Shown: positions 19,245-28,002, counted from the first letter of the stretch. The stretch is DNA of 64,000 nt from Paraclostridium sordellii (GCF_000953675.1 NZ_LN679998.1:2730102-2794101), one strand, 5' to 3'. Notes: generated by a model not told the origin, from the letters alone. Program-made: numbers and translations.

Positions 19245-19361
19245 GAATTTCTTCAATATATGTAAGACAAATATATATTTCTATTGCATTTTTTAGAGAT
19301 TTATGTTAACATAAACTGTGTTTTCAGTGTTATAGTTATCATTTAAGGAGGTGTACGAAAA

Positions 19362-19550
19362 ATGGCAAAGGTATGTAACGTATGTGGTAAAGGTAAGGTT
19401 TCAGGAAACCAAGTCAGCCACTCAAATAAACATAGCAGAAGAACTTGGTCTGCTAACTTAAGAAACGTTAGAGCGATAATAGATGGTACTCCAAAGAGAA
19501 TAAAAGTTTGTACTAGATGTTTACGTTCTGGAAAAGTTGAGAGAGCTTAG
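19362..19550 (+). CDS. rpmB: 50S ribosomal protein L28
   Basis: A 62-residue L28 starting MAKVCNVCGKG, with four cysteines (CNVCGKG and CTRCLRSG) indicating the zinc-binding form. The ribosome site AAGGAGGTG is strong. It is divergent from yloU, as in Bacillus, and a terminator follows. Upstream, TTGCAT (19285-19290) with TAACAT 17 bases on is a candidate promoter. It overlaps a 16-bp palindrome at 19300-19315. Confidence 0.97.
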   Translation: MAKVCNVCGKGKVSGNQVSHSNKHSRRTWSANLRNVRAIIDGTPKRIKVCTRCLRSGKVERA

Positions 19551-19557
19551 TTTTTAT

Positions 19558-19590
19558 AAAAAAAGCCTACTACTGTAGGCTTTTATTTTT
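19558..19590. terminator. Bidirectional terminator between rpmB and spoVM
   Basis: A 10-bp stem (19561-19570 with 19575-19584) with T runs on both strands. It ends rpmB on the plus strand and spoVM on the minus strand. Confidence 0.85.
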
Positions 19591-19599
19591 TCTCTTTTT

Positions 19600-19671
19600 T
19601 TATTTTTTTCTCATAAAAAAAGTTATTATTTTTGATAAAAATTTAGGACATTTAATAGTTATTACTTTCAT
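19600..19671 (-). CDS. spoVM: SpoVM, amphipathic coat-anchoring peptide
   Basis: A 23-codon gene that is easy to miss. The peptide reads MKVITIKCPKFLSKIITFFM plus a basic tail. It matches Bacillus SpoVM in the MKxxTIKxPKFL start, the conserved proline at position 9, the amphipathic helix and the positive C-terminus. AAGGGGG lies 8 bases before the ATG. The order rpmB-spoVM-thiN is the same as in Bacillus subtilis, which strongly supports the call. SpoVM recognises the curved forespore membrane and anchors SpoIVA, encoded here at 55777-57249. It is three residues shorter than the Bacillus peptide. Confidence 0.9.
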   Translation of the reverse strand: MKVITIKCPKFLSKIITFFMRKK

Positions 19672-19705
19672 AATTCCATCCCCCTTAGAATATAAATATT
19701 TATTT

Positions 19706-19852
19706 TTACATAAATAACATAACTCCACACCCAATAAGTACAATAGCTAATAATATACTCCAAATCCAACTTGGAAGTATTAAAGCTAATATAACAGTTA
19801 TACCTGTAGCTAAACATAAAATACCAAGTAAACTTCTATATTGATTCCTCAA
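19706..19852 (-). CDS. Small hydrophobic membrane protein (48 residues), unknown
   Basis: Unrecognised miniprotein with a TTG start at 19852, a strong GGGGGG ribosome site 6 bases upstream, and a stop at 19706. After a polar start (MRNQYRS) it has two hydrophobic segments, about residues 8-26 and 29-47, joined by PSWIW. This two-helix pattern resembles small membrane proteins common in Firmicutes. It lies 34 bases upstream of spoVM on the same strand with no terminator between, so the two are probably co-transcribed. The coding call rests on the ribosome site, the open frame and the coherent hydrophobic pattern. Confidence 0.7.
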   Translation of the reverse strand: MRNQYRSLLGILCLATGITVILALILPSWIWSILLAIVLIGCGVMLFM

Positions 19853-19949
19853 ATCATTCCCCCCTATAAATACCTTCATAGAATATACTATTCATATTAA
19901 ACTTTCTTTAATACAATTTAAATTAAATAAACCAAGCTATATTGATAAT

Positions 19950-19991
19950 TTTAAATAAAAAAGCAGTATAGCATATGCTATACTGCTTTTT
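19950..19991 (-). terminator. Intrinsic terminator overlapping the thiN stop
   Basis: A long perfect palindrome (about 19957-19992) centred on GCATATGC. It includes the last thiN codons and is flanked by A/T runs. Confidence 0.8.
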
Positions 19992-20628
19992 TATTTAAAA
20001 TTATAAGTATACTTCCCTTGTCTAAGTTAACATTAAAACTATCCTCAGTCATTACATTTGACAAACCTATAGGATCTCCAAATTTAATATTAGCATCATT
20101 TAAAGGATATTCTAGGTTTTTAAGAGTGATACCTTTTAAATCGCCTTTTAAGGGTATTATAGAAACTGTATTTCCTTTTTGTCCGCAAATAGTTATATTT
20201 TCATTCTCTATAATATAGATATCTTCATTTTCACTTTTGATTATAGGTTTTATTCCTAGTTCTTTTATGTAATACATTAAATTGATATTTGCTAAAGTAT
20301 GGTCTACACGACCGCCTAAGGCTCCTAAAAGATGTAATTCCTCTACACCTAATTCATCAGCTAAGTGTACACATAATTGGGTATCCGTTTCATTTTTTCT
20401 TGATGGAAACTTTTTAAATTCAACCTTTTTTCTTTTATAAAATTCAATAATATGTTCTTCTAAAGAATCTAAATCTCCTAATATATAATGTGGAATTATA
20501 TCTAATTCATATAAATATTTAGCTCCTCCATCTGCACATATTATATATTCATAACCGTTAGATGATATAGTATCTTGTAAAAAATCCTTACTTTTTATTT
20601 CTCCATTTAATATAATACAAGCTCTCAT
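19978..20628 (-). CDS. thiN: Thiamine pyrophosphokinase
   Basis: Converts thiamine and ATP to thiamine pyrophosphate. The 216-residue protein carries CADGGAKYLYE, HYILGDLDSL, the FPSRKNETDTQL motif and LGALGGRVDHTLANI, all diagnostic of the family. It lies 8 bases downstream of rpe, in the prkC-rsgA-rpe-thiN order known from Bacillus. Its stop lies within a terminator hairpin. Confidence 0.95.
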   Translation of the reverse strand: MRACIILNGEIKSKDFLQDTISSNGYEYIICADGGAKYLYELDIIPHYILGDLDSLEEHIIEFYKRKKVEFKKFPSRKNETDTQLCVHLADELGVEELHLLGALGGRVDHTLANINLMYYIKELGIKPIIKSENEDIYIIENENITICGQKGNTVSIIPLKGDLKGITLKNLEYPLNDANIKFGDPIGLSNVMTEDSFNVNLDKGSILIILNKKAV

Positions 20629-20636
20629 CTGATTAT

Positions 20637-21293
20637 TTATTTAGATGCGTTTAATCTAAATTCCTTAACAGTAGCGTCTATATCATCACTATTAAATATT
20701 GCTGAACCAGCTACTATTACATTAGCTCCAGCCTTTACAACTTTATCTACATTAGAAGGTTTTATTCCCCCATCAACTTGTATATCAACTTCTAATCCCT
20801 GTTCATCTATTAATAATTTTAATTCTTTAATTTTATCAATCATGCCATCTATAAATGATTGTCCCCCAAATCCAGGATTTACAGTCATTATAAGTACCAT
20901 ATCTACATCTTTTAATACATACTTAATATTTTCAATTGGTGTAGCTGGATTTAAAGCTACTCCTGCTTTTACATTGTGTGATTTTATATTTTGTATAGTT
21001 CTATGTAAATGAGTACAAGCTTCCTCATGGACAACTATAATATCACATCCTGCATCAGCAAAATCTTTTATGTAATTATCTGGGTTTTCTATCATTAAAT
21101 GTGCATCAAACACCATATTTACATCATTTCTTAAAGACTTTACTATAGCTGGCCCTAAAGTTATGTTTGGTACAAAGTGTCCATCCATAACGTCTATATG
21201 TAGGTATTCACACCCTGCATTTTCAACCTTTTTAACATCTTCTAATAATCTTGCAAAATCTGCTGATAAAATCGACGGTGCCATTTTTATCAT
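20637..21293 (-). CDS. rpe: Ribulose-phosphate 3-epimerase
   Basis: Pentose phosphate pathway epimerase (ribulose-5-phosphate to xylulose-5-phosphate). The 218-residue TIM barrel has APSILSADF, HIDVMDGHFVPN (metal ligand His and catalytic Asp), VNPGFGGQ and VDGGI. It follows rsgA with a 2-base gap. AGGAGGT precedes the ATG at 21293; a second in-frame ATG three codons later is possible. Confidence 0.96.
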   Translation of the reverse strand: MIKMAPSILSADFARLLEDVKKVENAGCEYLHIDVMDGHFVPNITLGPAIVKSLRNDVNMVFDAHLMIENPDNYIKDFADAGCDIIVVHEEACTHLHRTIQNIKSHNVKAGVALNPATPIENIKYVLKDVDMVLIMTVNPGFGGQSFIDGMIDKIKELKLLIDEQGLEVDIQVDGGIKPSNVDKVVKAGANVIVAGSAIFNSDDIDATVKEFRLNASK

Positions 21294-21295
21294 TA

Positions 21296-22180
21296 TTAGT
21301 ACCTCCTCTTCCCTTGTCTCTTTTCATTTAGTAATTGTAGGTAGCTTTCATATCTTTCTTTTGATATTTTATTTTCTTTAACTGCATTTTTTACTCCACA
21401 AGATGGTTCATTTTCATGCATACATCTTCCTCCAAATTTACATTCATCGGAAAAGTTCTCAAATTCTATAAAATAATCTTTAAGCTCATTTTCTTCTATA
21501 TCATCTAAAGTCAATGAACTAAATCCTGGAGTATCAGCTACCATTCCTCCACACTCAAGCTTTAATAACTCTGCATGTCTTGTTGTGTGTTTTCCTCTTT
21601 TTATTTTATCACTAACTTCACCTGTTTGCAGTTGAAATTTACTATCTATATTATTTAAAAGAGTAGATTTACCTACACCAGATGGTCCCGCAAATACAAC
21701 TATATTACCTTTTAACTCTTCTTTAACTTTATCTATATTTAATTCTTTATTATTACTTACAGGTATAACTTTATATCCACTAACTTCATATATATCTTTT
21801 AACTTTTCTAACTCTTCATCCGTAGCTAAATCAGATTTAGTCAATACTATAACTATTTCTAAATATTCTCTTTCTGCTAAAACTATAAATCTATCTAGTA
21901 AAGATAAATTAGGATTTGGATTTTTTATAGCAAATACAATTATAGCTTTATTTACATTAGCTATAGGAGGTCTTACTAATTCTGTATCTCTTTTTTCTAT
22001 CTCCTCTAATACTCCTTTTTTATTTTCTTCATCTACTATACTCATTTTTACATGATCACCTACTAAAGGTGTTATTTTATCTTTTCTAAATATTCCTCTT
22101 GCCCTACATTCATAAACACCTTTATCTGTGTCTATATAATAAAATCCTCCAATGCCTTTTATAATAATTCCTTCTAGCAT
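21296..22180 (-). CDS. rsgA: Small ribosomal subunit biogenesis GTPase RsgA
   Basis: Circularly permuted GTPase acting in late 30S assembly. The 294 residues include an N-terminal OB fold, G4 TKSD (113-116) placed before G1 GPSGVGKST (165-173), then DTPGF. The C-terminal zinc module reads ECKFGGRCMHENEPSCGV. It follows prkC, as in Bacillus (prkC-cpgA). Permuted motif order is diagnostic of YjeQ/RsgA. Confidence 0.96.
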   Translation of the reverse strand: MLEGIIIKGIGGFYYIDTDKGVYECRARGIFRKDKITPLVGDHVKMSIVDEENKKGVLEEIEKRDTELVRPPIANVNKAIIVFAIKNPNPNLSLLDRFIVLAEREYLEIVIVLTKSDLATDEELEKLKDIYEVSGYKVIPVSNNKELNIDKVKEELKGNIVVFAGPSGVGKSTLLNNIDSKFQLQTGEVSDKIKRGKHTTRHAELLKLECGGMVADTPGFSSLTLDDIEENELKDYFIEFENFSDECKFGGRCMHENEPSCGVKNAVKENKISKERYESYLQLLNEKRQGKRRY

Positions 22181-22220
22181 TCAAAACCTCCTTAAATTTC
22201 ATTTATTATTTATAGTTATT

Positions 22221-22258
22221 ATAAAAAAGTCCAATAATTATTTAATCATTGGACTTTA
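22221..22258 (-). terminator. Intrinsic terminator after prkC
   Basis: A 10-bp stem (22226-22235 with 22248-22257) followed by a T run on the minus strand, between prkC and rsgA. Only about 40 bases separate it from the rsgA start, so rsgA may depend partly on readthrough. Confidence 0.8.
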
Positions 22259-22287
22259 ATTACAATTATCTTAGTTTTTATTATTTT

Positions 22288-24102
22288 TTATTGTTGATGG
22301 CCACTAGGATTTGGTTGTGGGTTAGTTACTCCAGTATCTCCTCCTGGTTGTATTCCACTTCCAGATTCTGGTGATTCTGATCCTCCAGATCCTGGAAGTG
22401 CTCCACCACTTCCATCAGTTGTTCCTCCTGGGTTTTGACCTCCTGATGATCCATCTTCAGGAGTAGGAGTACTTCCACCACCATTACCATTTCCATTTGT
22501 TGGTTTATTTGGATCCGCTGGTTGTTCTGGCTCCTTTGGTGGCTCTGGTGTAACAGGTTTTTGTTCAACCGGCTTTGGACCTCTGCTGACAACTACATTT
22601 ATTTTATCTCCTGGCTTTAAACTTCCTCCATTAGGAGATTGAGATATCACTACATCTTTATCATGAGAGTCACTATATTCATAATTTATAGTACCTAAAA
22701 CAAATCCTTTTTCTTTTATTGAATTTTCAGCGTCAGATAAAGTAAGTCCAACTACACTAGGTGCTGATACCTGATTTTTCCCTTTACTTACAACAACTGT
22801 AATAGTATCCCCAGCTTTTATAGCACTTCCTGCATTTGGAGCTTGAGAAATTATATGATTCTTATCAATTTTATCATTATATTCTTCTACACTTACCCTT
22901 ATATTTACACCTAACTCTTTAGCCATATCCTGAGCCTCATCTAAAGTTTTATTTATAAGCTCTGGTGCTGTTCCTTGTTCAACTTTATTACCCTTAAATC
23001 CTAACGCAATTTTACCTATAAATATTATTTGAGCGATTAATATTAATGATAATATAACAGCTGCAATTTTCCATCTTCTTTTACTCTTAGGATTATCTGA
23101 CTTTTTATTTCTTTTTTTACTTTTTTTAGGAATCTTTCTTTCTTCTTCAGCTTCTTCTAAATCTTCTTCGTCATATTTAATCTTTGGATTTGTATCTCCA
23201 AGTTTTAGTGCTTTATTTAATTCCTTTTCATCTATTTTTTGAGTTGCATAATTATCATATTCTTTGATAAAGTCTAAATCTATATTTTTTTCTATATACT
23301 CTATATCTTCTATAAGCTCATCTGCACCTTGATATCTATCAGCACTAGCTTTTGAAGTTAATTTCTTTATTATATTTCTAACACTTTGAGGTATTGCTAC
23401 CTTTTCTTCTTGAGTAAATTCTATTTCATCATTGATATGTTGAAGCGCTATAGATATAGGACTATCGCCTCTAAAAGGTACTCTCCCTATTATCATTTCA
23501 TACAATACTATACCTAAAGAATATAAATCTGTAGTCTTTCCTACAAATTTTCCTTTAGCTTGTTCTGGAGAAAAATAATGAACTGATCCAATTACACTTC
23601 CCGTACTTGTCATAGTTGAGCTTGAAACAGCTTTTGCTATTCCAAAATCAGCAACTTTGACAATTCTACCTTCATTAGAAATAAGTATATTGTGAGGTTT
23701 TATATCTCTATGTATAATGCCTTTTTTATGAGCTGCTCCTAATGCTTTAGCAATTTGTTTAGTTATGTCTAGTGCAGTATATTCATCTAGAGTTCCCTCA
23801 TTTTTTATAATATCTTTTAAATTTTGTCCTTCTATAAGTTCCATAACTATATAGTGAACTTTTCCATCTTCGCCAACATCATATACATTAACTATATTAG
23901 GATGAGAAAGACTTGCAACAGCTTCAGCTTCCCTTTTAAATTTACTTAAAAACTCTTCATCATCTACAAACTCCGGTCTTAAAACCTTTATAGCTACAGT
24001 TCTATTTAAAAGTTTATCTCTAGCTTCGTATACAAATGCCATCCCACCGTCGCCAATTTTTTTAATTATCTCATATCTGTTTCCTAAAACTGTTTCTCCC
24101 AC
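22288..24102 (-). CDS. prkC: PASTA-domain serine/threonine kinase PrkC
   Basis: Membrane kinase sensing muropeptides or lipid II, with roles in cell-wall homeostasis and germination in the family. The kinase domain spans about residues 10-270: GDGG P-loop, Lys39 in VAIKV, HRDIKPHN (Asp133) and DFG (152-154). A basic juxtamembrane segment and one transmembrane helix (about 345-368) follow, then two PASTA repeats (about 375-510). The tail of about 95 residues is rich in Gly, Ser, Pro and Asn, with almost no hydrophobic residues. The tail is the unusual part. Its phosphatase prpC lies 12 bases upstream. Confidence 0.95.
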   Translation of the reverse strand: MGETVLGNRYEIIKKIGDGGMAFVYEARDKLLNRTVAIKVLRPEFVDDEEFLSKFKREAEAVASLSHPNIVNVYDVGEDGKVHYIVMELIEGQNLKDIIKNEGTLDEYTALDITKQIAKALGAAHKKGIIHRDIKPHNILISNEGRIVKVADFGIAKAVSSSTMTSTGSVIGSVHYFSPEQAKGKFVGKTTDLYSLGIVLYEMIIGRVPFRGDSPISIALQHINDEIEFTQEEKVAIPQSVRNIIKKLTSKASADRYQGADELIEDIEYIEKNIDLDFIKEYDNYATQKIDEKELNKALKLGDTNPKIKYDEEDLEEAEEERKIPKKSKKRNKKSDNPKSKRRWKIAAVILSLILIAQIIFIGKIALGFKGNKVEQGTAPELINKTLDEAQDMAKELGVNIRVSVEEYNDKIDKNHIISQAPNAGSAIKAGDTITVVVSKGKNQVSAPSVVGLTLSDAENSIKEKGFVLGTINYEYSDSHDKDVVISQSPNGGSLKPGDKINVVVSRGPKPVEQKPVTPEPPKEPEQPADPNKPTNGNGNGGGSTPTPEDGSSGGQNPGGTTDGSGGALPGSGGSESPESGSGIQPGGDTGVTNPQPNPSGHQQ

Positions 24103-24114
24103 TATATCACCATC

Positions 24115-24864
24115 CTACTCATACTTAATCAATATAACTGAAACATTGTCTTTACCTGCAACTTCATTAGCTTTGTTTATTAAACTATCAGTTATTTCCT
24201 CTAAACTATCATCACTTGATATAATTTTTTCTATATCCTCTTTTTCAACAAAACTAGTTAACCCATCTGTTGCTAACAATATTTTATCATCTTTAAATAT
24301 ATCATTTTTATAAATATCAACAATTATAAGTTTCTCTGTTCCTAAAGCTCTGGTTATAACATTTCTCTTTGGATGAGTTTTAGCTTCCTCTTCTGTTATA
24401 GCATGACTAGCAACTAATTCTTCAACTAAAGAATGATCCCTTGTTATTTTTCTAAATTCACTATTTTGAAGTAAATAGCATCTACTATCGCCTACATTTG
24501 CAATATATGCTTTATTTTTATAAATTATGACAGTGGTTAAAGTTGTTCCCATTCCACTACAGCCTTCATCTTCTTTAGCTTGTTTATATATTATAGAGTT
24601 TACATTGTTATAAGCTTGTTTAAGTATATCGTCAATATAATTTATTTTCACATTTTCATTTTGTACTAAATTATTTTTTAAAAAACGGACTATGTTTTCT
24701 ACTGCTAGTTCACTTGCTACTTCACCTTTATTATGTCCACCCATCCCATCAGCGATTGCAAATATACCGATTTCTCCTGAATCAGTGGATATAATCTCAC
24801 CTTTACAAAAATCTTCATTGTTTTTTCTAATTTTTCCGATATGGGAAACACAACTATATATCAT
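24115..24864 (-). CDS. prpC: PP2C-type serine/threonine phosphatase PrpC/Stp
   Basis: Metal-dependent phosphatase that reverses PrkC phosphorylation. The 249 residues contain all PP2C motifs: an early NNEDF, AIADGMGGHNKGEVAS (metal aspartate), GTTLTTV, ANVGDSRCYL, RDHSLVEELV, LLATDGLTSFV and GKDNVSVILI. It is translated just before prkC, the universal pairing. It follows rlmN after 17 bases. Confidence 0.96.
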   Translation of the reverse strand: MIYSCVSHIGKIRKNNEDFCKGEIISTDSGEIGIFAIADGMGGHNKGEVASELAVENIVRFLKNNLVQNENVKINYIDDILKQAYNNVNSIIYKQAKEDEGCSGMGTTLTTVIIYKNKAYIANVGDSRCYLLQNSEFRKITRDHSLVEELVASHAITEEEAKTHPKRNVITRALGTEKLIIVDIYKNDIFKDDKILLATDGLTSFVEKEDIEKIISSDDSLEEITDSLINKANEVAGKDNVSVILIKYE

Positions 24865-24881
24865 AATTTTCCCCCTTCATA

Positions 24882-25910
24882 TTATTTGTGTTTTCTTCTT
24901 AATTGACCACAAGCTCCATTTATATCCGCTCCCATTTCTCTTCTTATAGTCGCAGCTATATTTTCTTTTAATAATAAATCTCTAAATTTATATACATACG
25001 TTTTATCTGGCTTCTCATAATTTCTTTCTTCAACTTTATTTATAGGAATTAAGTTTACATGACATAACATACCTTTTAAAATTTTAGCTAATTGATTTGC
25101 ATCTTCTTTAGAGTCATTTACTCCTTTTATAAGTGAGTATTCAAAAGTAACCCTTCTATTTGTATTTTTTATATAGTATCTACAAGCATCTATTACTTCT
25201 TTTATCGAATATGCATTAGCTATTGGCATTATTTCTTTTCTTGATTCATCATAAGGCGAATGAAGTGATAATGCTAAATTTATAGGTATTTTTAAATCTG
25301 CTAGTTCATACATTTTAGGCACTACTCCACAAGTAGATAATGTGATATGTCTATATCCTATATTAAGTCCATTTTTTTCATTTACCAATTGTAAGAATTT
25401 TTTTGTATTTTCAAAATTATCAAGAGGCTCTCCACTACCCATTAGTACAATATTTGACACTCTTTTGCCTATATCCTCTTGTATTTTTATTATTTGATCT
25501 AATATTTCCCATGGTTCTAAATTTCTTAAGAGTCCATCTATTGTAGATGCACAAAATCTGCATCCCATTCTACACCCTACTTGATTTGATATACATACAG
25601 TGACTCCATGTTCATACTCCATCATAACACTTTCAATTATATTTCCATCATTTAATAAGAAAAGGTATTTTCTCGTTCCATCTATTTTAGACTCTAATTT
25701 TAATTCAGTTTCTAAACTTCCTATATAAGATAGATCTTCTAATTTTTCTCTTAATGACTTTGGTATATTCTTCATATCGTCAAAAGTCTTAGCTCCTTTA
25801 TAGATCCATCCATATATTTGACTTCCTCTAAAAGCCTTTTCTCCTATACTTTTTATAAAATCTTTTAACTCTTCTTCGGTTAAATTTTTTAAACATACCT
25901 TGTTGTTCAT
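24882..25910 (-). CDS. rlmN: Dual-specificity RNA methyltransferase RlmN
   Basis: Radical SAM enzyme that methylates C2 of A2503 in 23S rRNA and A37 in some tRNAs. The 342-residue protein has the 4Fe-4S cysteines 113, 117 and 120 in GCRMGCRFCAST. GSGEPLDN and a C-terminal GACGQLR carry the second catalytic cysteine. It sits between rsmB and prpC, the standard Firmicute order. Confidence 0.96.
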   Translation of the reverse strand: MNNKVCLKNLTEEELKDFIKSIGEKAFRGSQIYGWIYKGAKTFDDMKNIPKSLREKLEDLSYIGSLETELKLESKIDGTRKYLFLLNDGNIIESVMMEYEHGVTVCISNQVGCRMGCRFCASTIDGLLRNLEPWEILDQIIKIQEDIGKRVSNIVLMGSGEPLDNFENTKKFLQLVNEKNGLNIGYRHITLSTCGVVPKMYELADLKIPINLALSLHSPYDESRKEIMPIANAYSIKEVIDACRYYIKNTNRRVTFEYSLIKGVNDSKEDANQLAKILKGMLCHVNLIPINKVEERNYEKPDKTYVYKFRDLLLKENIAATIRREMGADINGACGQLRRKHK

Positions 25911-25919
25911 AATTACTTC

Positions 25920-27245
25920 CTACCTTACTCTCTTTAGTTTCGCTATAAAAAATCCGTCCATACCATGTATATTTGGGTATATTTTTATATATCCACTATC
26001 TTGATTATCTAAATCTATATTAACTTCCTTTATAGGCACTAATTCAAAATTATCATTTTCATCTAGGAAAGATTTTACTATATCTATATTCTCTTCATCA
26101 TGAATAGTACAAGTGCTATATATTAAATTTCCACCTATTTTAACATATTTTGATGCATTATTTAAAATATTTTTTTGTATATCAGGTAGATTTTTTAATT
26201 CCTCTTCTTTTTTAAACTTTATCTCTGGTTTTCTTTTTATTATTCCCATACCAGAACATGGAACATCGCATATAACATAGTCAAATTTATTTATACTGTC
26301 TTGGTCTAACTTTAAAGCATCTCCATCTTCAACTTTAACATTTTTAAGCCCTAATCTTTTTACAGTTTGATTTATAAGTTTTAATTTATGATCAAATACA
26401 TCTCTAGCCACAACTTTTCCCGAATTTTTCATAATAGTTGCTACATGAGTAGTTTTACCACCTGGAGCACTACATATATCTAAAATCAACTTATTTTCTT
26501 CTGGATTTAAAACTTTACCCACTAACATTGAACTTGTATCTTGAACTGTAAAGTATCCTTCTTTAAAGAATTCATTATTTTCTATACTTTTTAAATTTTG
26601 AACTTGTATAGCTTCTTCTATTCCATTTACTTTTCTACATTCTATTCCTTGTTTACTTAATTTTTCTATAAGTTCATCTCTATTAGTTTTAAGTGTGTTA
26701 ACTCTTATATATAATTTTGGTTTTTCTGAATTTGCCTCTAGTAAATCTTCAGCAAAGTCTTGTCCAAAATCACCTATCCATTTTTTTATTATCCATGGAC
26801 TATATGAGTATTTTATAGATAAATATTCAATTATATCTGTTTTATCAATTTCCATTATATCATCTTTATTTCTTATTACGTTTCTTAATATTGCATTTAC
26901 AAATCCAGATGACTTTTTATCATATTTTTTTATAATTGCAACACTTTCATTTACTGCTGCATGATCTTTTATACTATCTAAAAATAGAATTTGATAAATT
27001 CCTAACCACAATGTTATTTTAACATATGTAGACATCTTTTTCGATTTTATCTTAGATAGTTTATCTATTATATAATTTAAATAATATTTATTTTCTATAA
27101 TTCCATAAATTAATTCTGTAGCCAATCCTTTTTCTTGATCACCTAAATCTACATTTTTGAAATTTTTATTCACAGATATATTTGAGTAATTTTTGTTTCT
27201 TTCTATGTCATATAGAGTTTTAAATGCTAATTTTCTTGCGTTCAT
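25920..27245 (-). CDS. rsmB: 16S rRNA (cytosine967-C5) methyltransferase
   Basis: NusB-like N-terminal RNA-binding domain (about residues 1-140) fused to a SAM methyltransferase. The catalytic domain has CSAPGGKTTH, the first cysteine in CDVPCSGMG and the TC motif in YSTCTIHDEEN. The length of 441 residues is usual. A terminator hairpin lies 20-50 bases before its start and leaves little room for a promoter. Confidence 0.95.
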   Translation of the reverse strand: MNARKLAFKTLYDIERNKNYSNISVNKNFKNVDLGDQEKGLATELIYGIIENKYYLNYIIDKLSKIKSKKMSTYVKITLWLGIYQILFLDSIKDHAAVNESVAIIKKYDKKSSGFVNAILRNVIRNKDDIMEIDKTDIIEYLSIKYSYSPWIIKKWIGDFGQDFAEDLLEANSEKPKLYIRVNTLKTNRDELIEKLSKQGIECRKVNGIEEAIQVQNLKSIENNEFFKEGYFTVQDTSSMLVGKVLNPEENKLILDICSAPGGKTTHVATIMKNSGKVVARDVFDHKLKLINQTVKRLGLKNVKVEDGDALKLDQDSINKFDYVICDVPCSGMGIIKRKPEIKFKKEEELKNLPDIQKNILNNASKYVKIGGNLIYSTCTIHDEENIDIVKSFLDENDNFELVPIKEVNIDLDNQDSGYIKIYPNIHGMDGFFIAKLKRVR

Positions 27246-27265
27246 TAAATACCTCCAAATTTAAA

Positions 27266-27294
27266 CAGAAAAAGTCCTAGAAACCCCTAGGACA
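27266..27294 (-). terminator. Intrinsic terminator between the metallopeptidase gene and rsmB
   Basis: A 7-bp GC-containing stem (27274-27280 with 27287-27293) with a GGGTTT loop, followed by TTTTT on the minus strand, directly upstream of the rsmB ribosome site. Confidence 0.8.
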
Positions 27295-27301
27295 ATCTCT
27301 A

Positions 27302-28000
27302 TTAATCATCACGTCTTTGTGATATTGCAATTAATCTTAATAATTGTAATACTGAAACTAATGCTGCTGCAACATATGTTAATGCTGCTGCAGTTAATAC
27401 ATCTTTACCTTCTTTTATCTCTTTTCCTTCTAATATTCCTTCATTACCTATTTGAACTAAAGCTCTTCTAGATGCATTAAACTCAACTGGTAATGTAACT
27501 ATTTGAAATAATACAGATGCCGAGAATAATAATATACCTATTTTTAAGAATGGTCCACTCATAACGAATCCAATAAGTATTAAAAACCAAGATATATTTG
27601 ATGCAAAACTAACTACAGGAACTAAACTACTTCTTATTTGAAGTGGAGCATATCCTTTAGCATGTTGAATTGCATGCCCACATTCATGAGCCGCAACAGA
27701 AACAGATGTTATAGATGTTCCATAGTAAACATCTTCAGATAATCTTACTACATTACTTCTTGGATCATAATGGTCACTTAAACTACCTCTTACCATCTCT
27801 ATTCTTACATTATAAAGTCCATTGGCATCTAAAATTTTTCTAGCTGTTTGTTCACCTGTATAACCAAGTTTACTTCTTACCTTAAAATATCTATTAGTTG
27901 TGCTGCTTACTTTAAATTGAGCATACATAGTAAAAAGTATACCTGGTATTAAAATAAATATAGTTGGATCAATCCCATAGTATCCATAATACGGCATCAT
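27302..28000 (-). CDS. Zinc-dependent membrane metallopeptidase, YugP type
   Basis: Neutral zinc metallopeptidase of the YugP/Zn_peptidase_2 family; substrates are unknown. The protein starts with a membrane segment (FILIPGILFTMYAQF). The zinc motif AAHECGHAIQHA lies near residue 105, followed by two hydrophobic segments and a C-terminal AALTYVAAALVSVLQLL. I prefer the ATG at 28000 (232 residues), with AGGAG about 10 bases upstream. The longer frame starts with a GTG overlapping the previous gene. It lies 2 bases after the DUF116 gene. Confidence 0.88.
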   Translation of the reverse strand: MMPYYGYYGIDPTIFILIPGILFTMYAQFKVSSTTNRYFKVRSKLGYTGEQTARKILDANGLYNVRIEMVRGSLSDHYDPRSNVVRLSEDVYYGTSITSVSVAAHECGHAIQHAKGYAPLQIRSSLVPVVSFASNISWFLILIGFVMSGPFLKIGILLFSASVLFQIVTLPVEFNASRRALVQIGNEGILEGKEIKEGKDVLTAAALTYVAAALVSVLQLLRLIAISQRRDD

Positions 28001-28002
28001 AT

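Noticed and set aside
22326-22592. 88-residue minus-strand open frame within the prkC 3' end, rich in Gln, Glu and Val
   Set aside because: It is the alternate frame of the Gly/Ser/Pro-rich PrkC tail. The composition follows from the repeated codons and there is no ribosome site.
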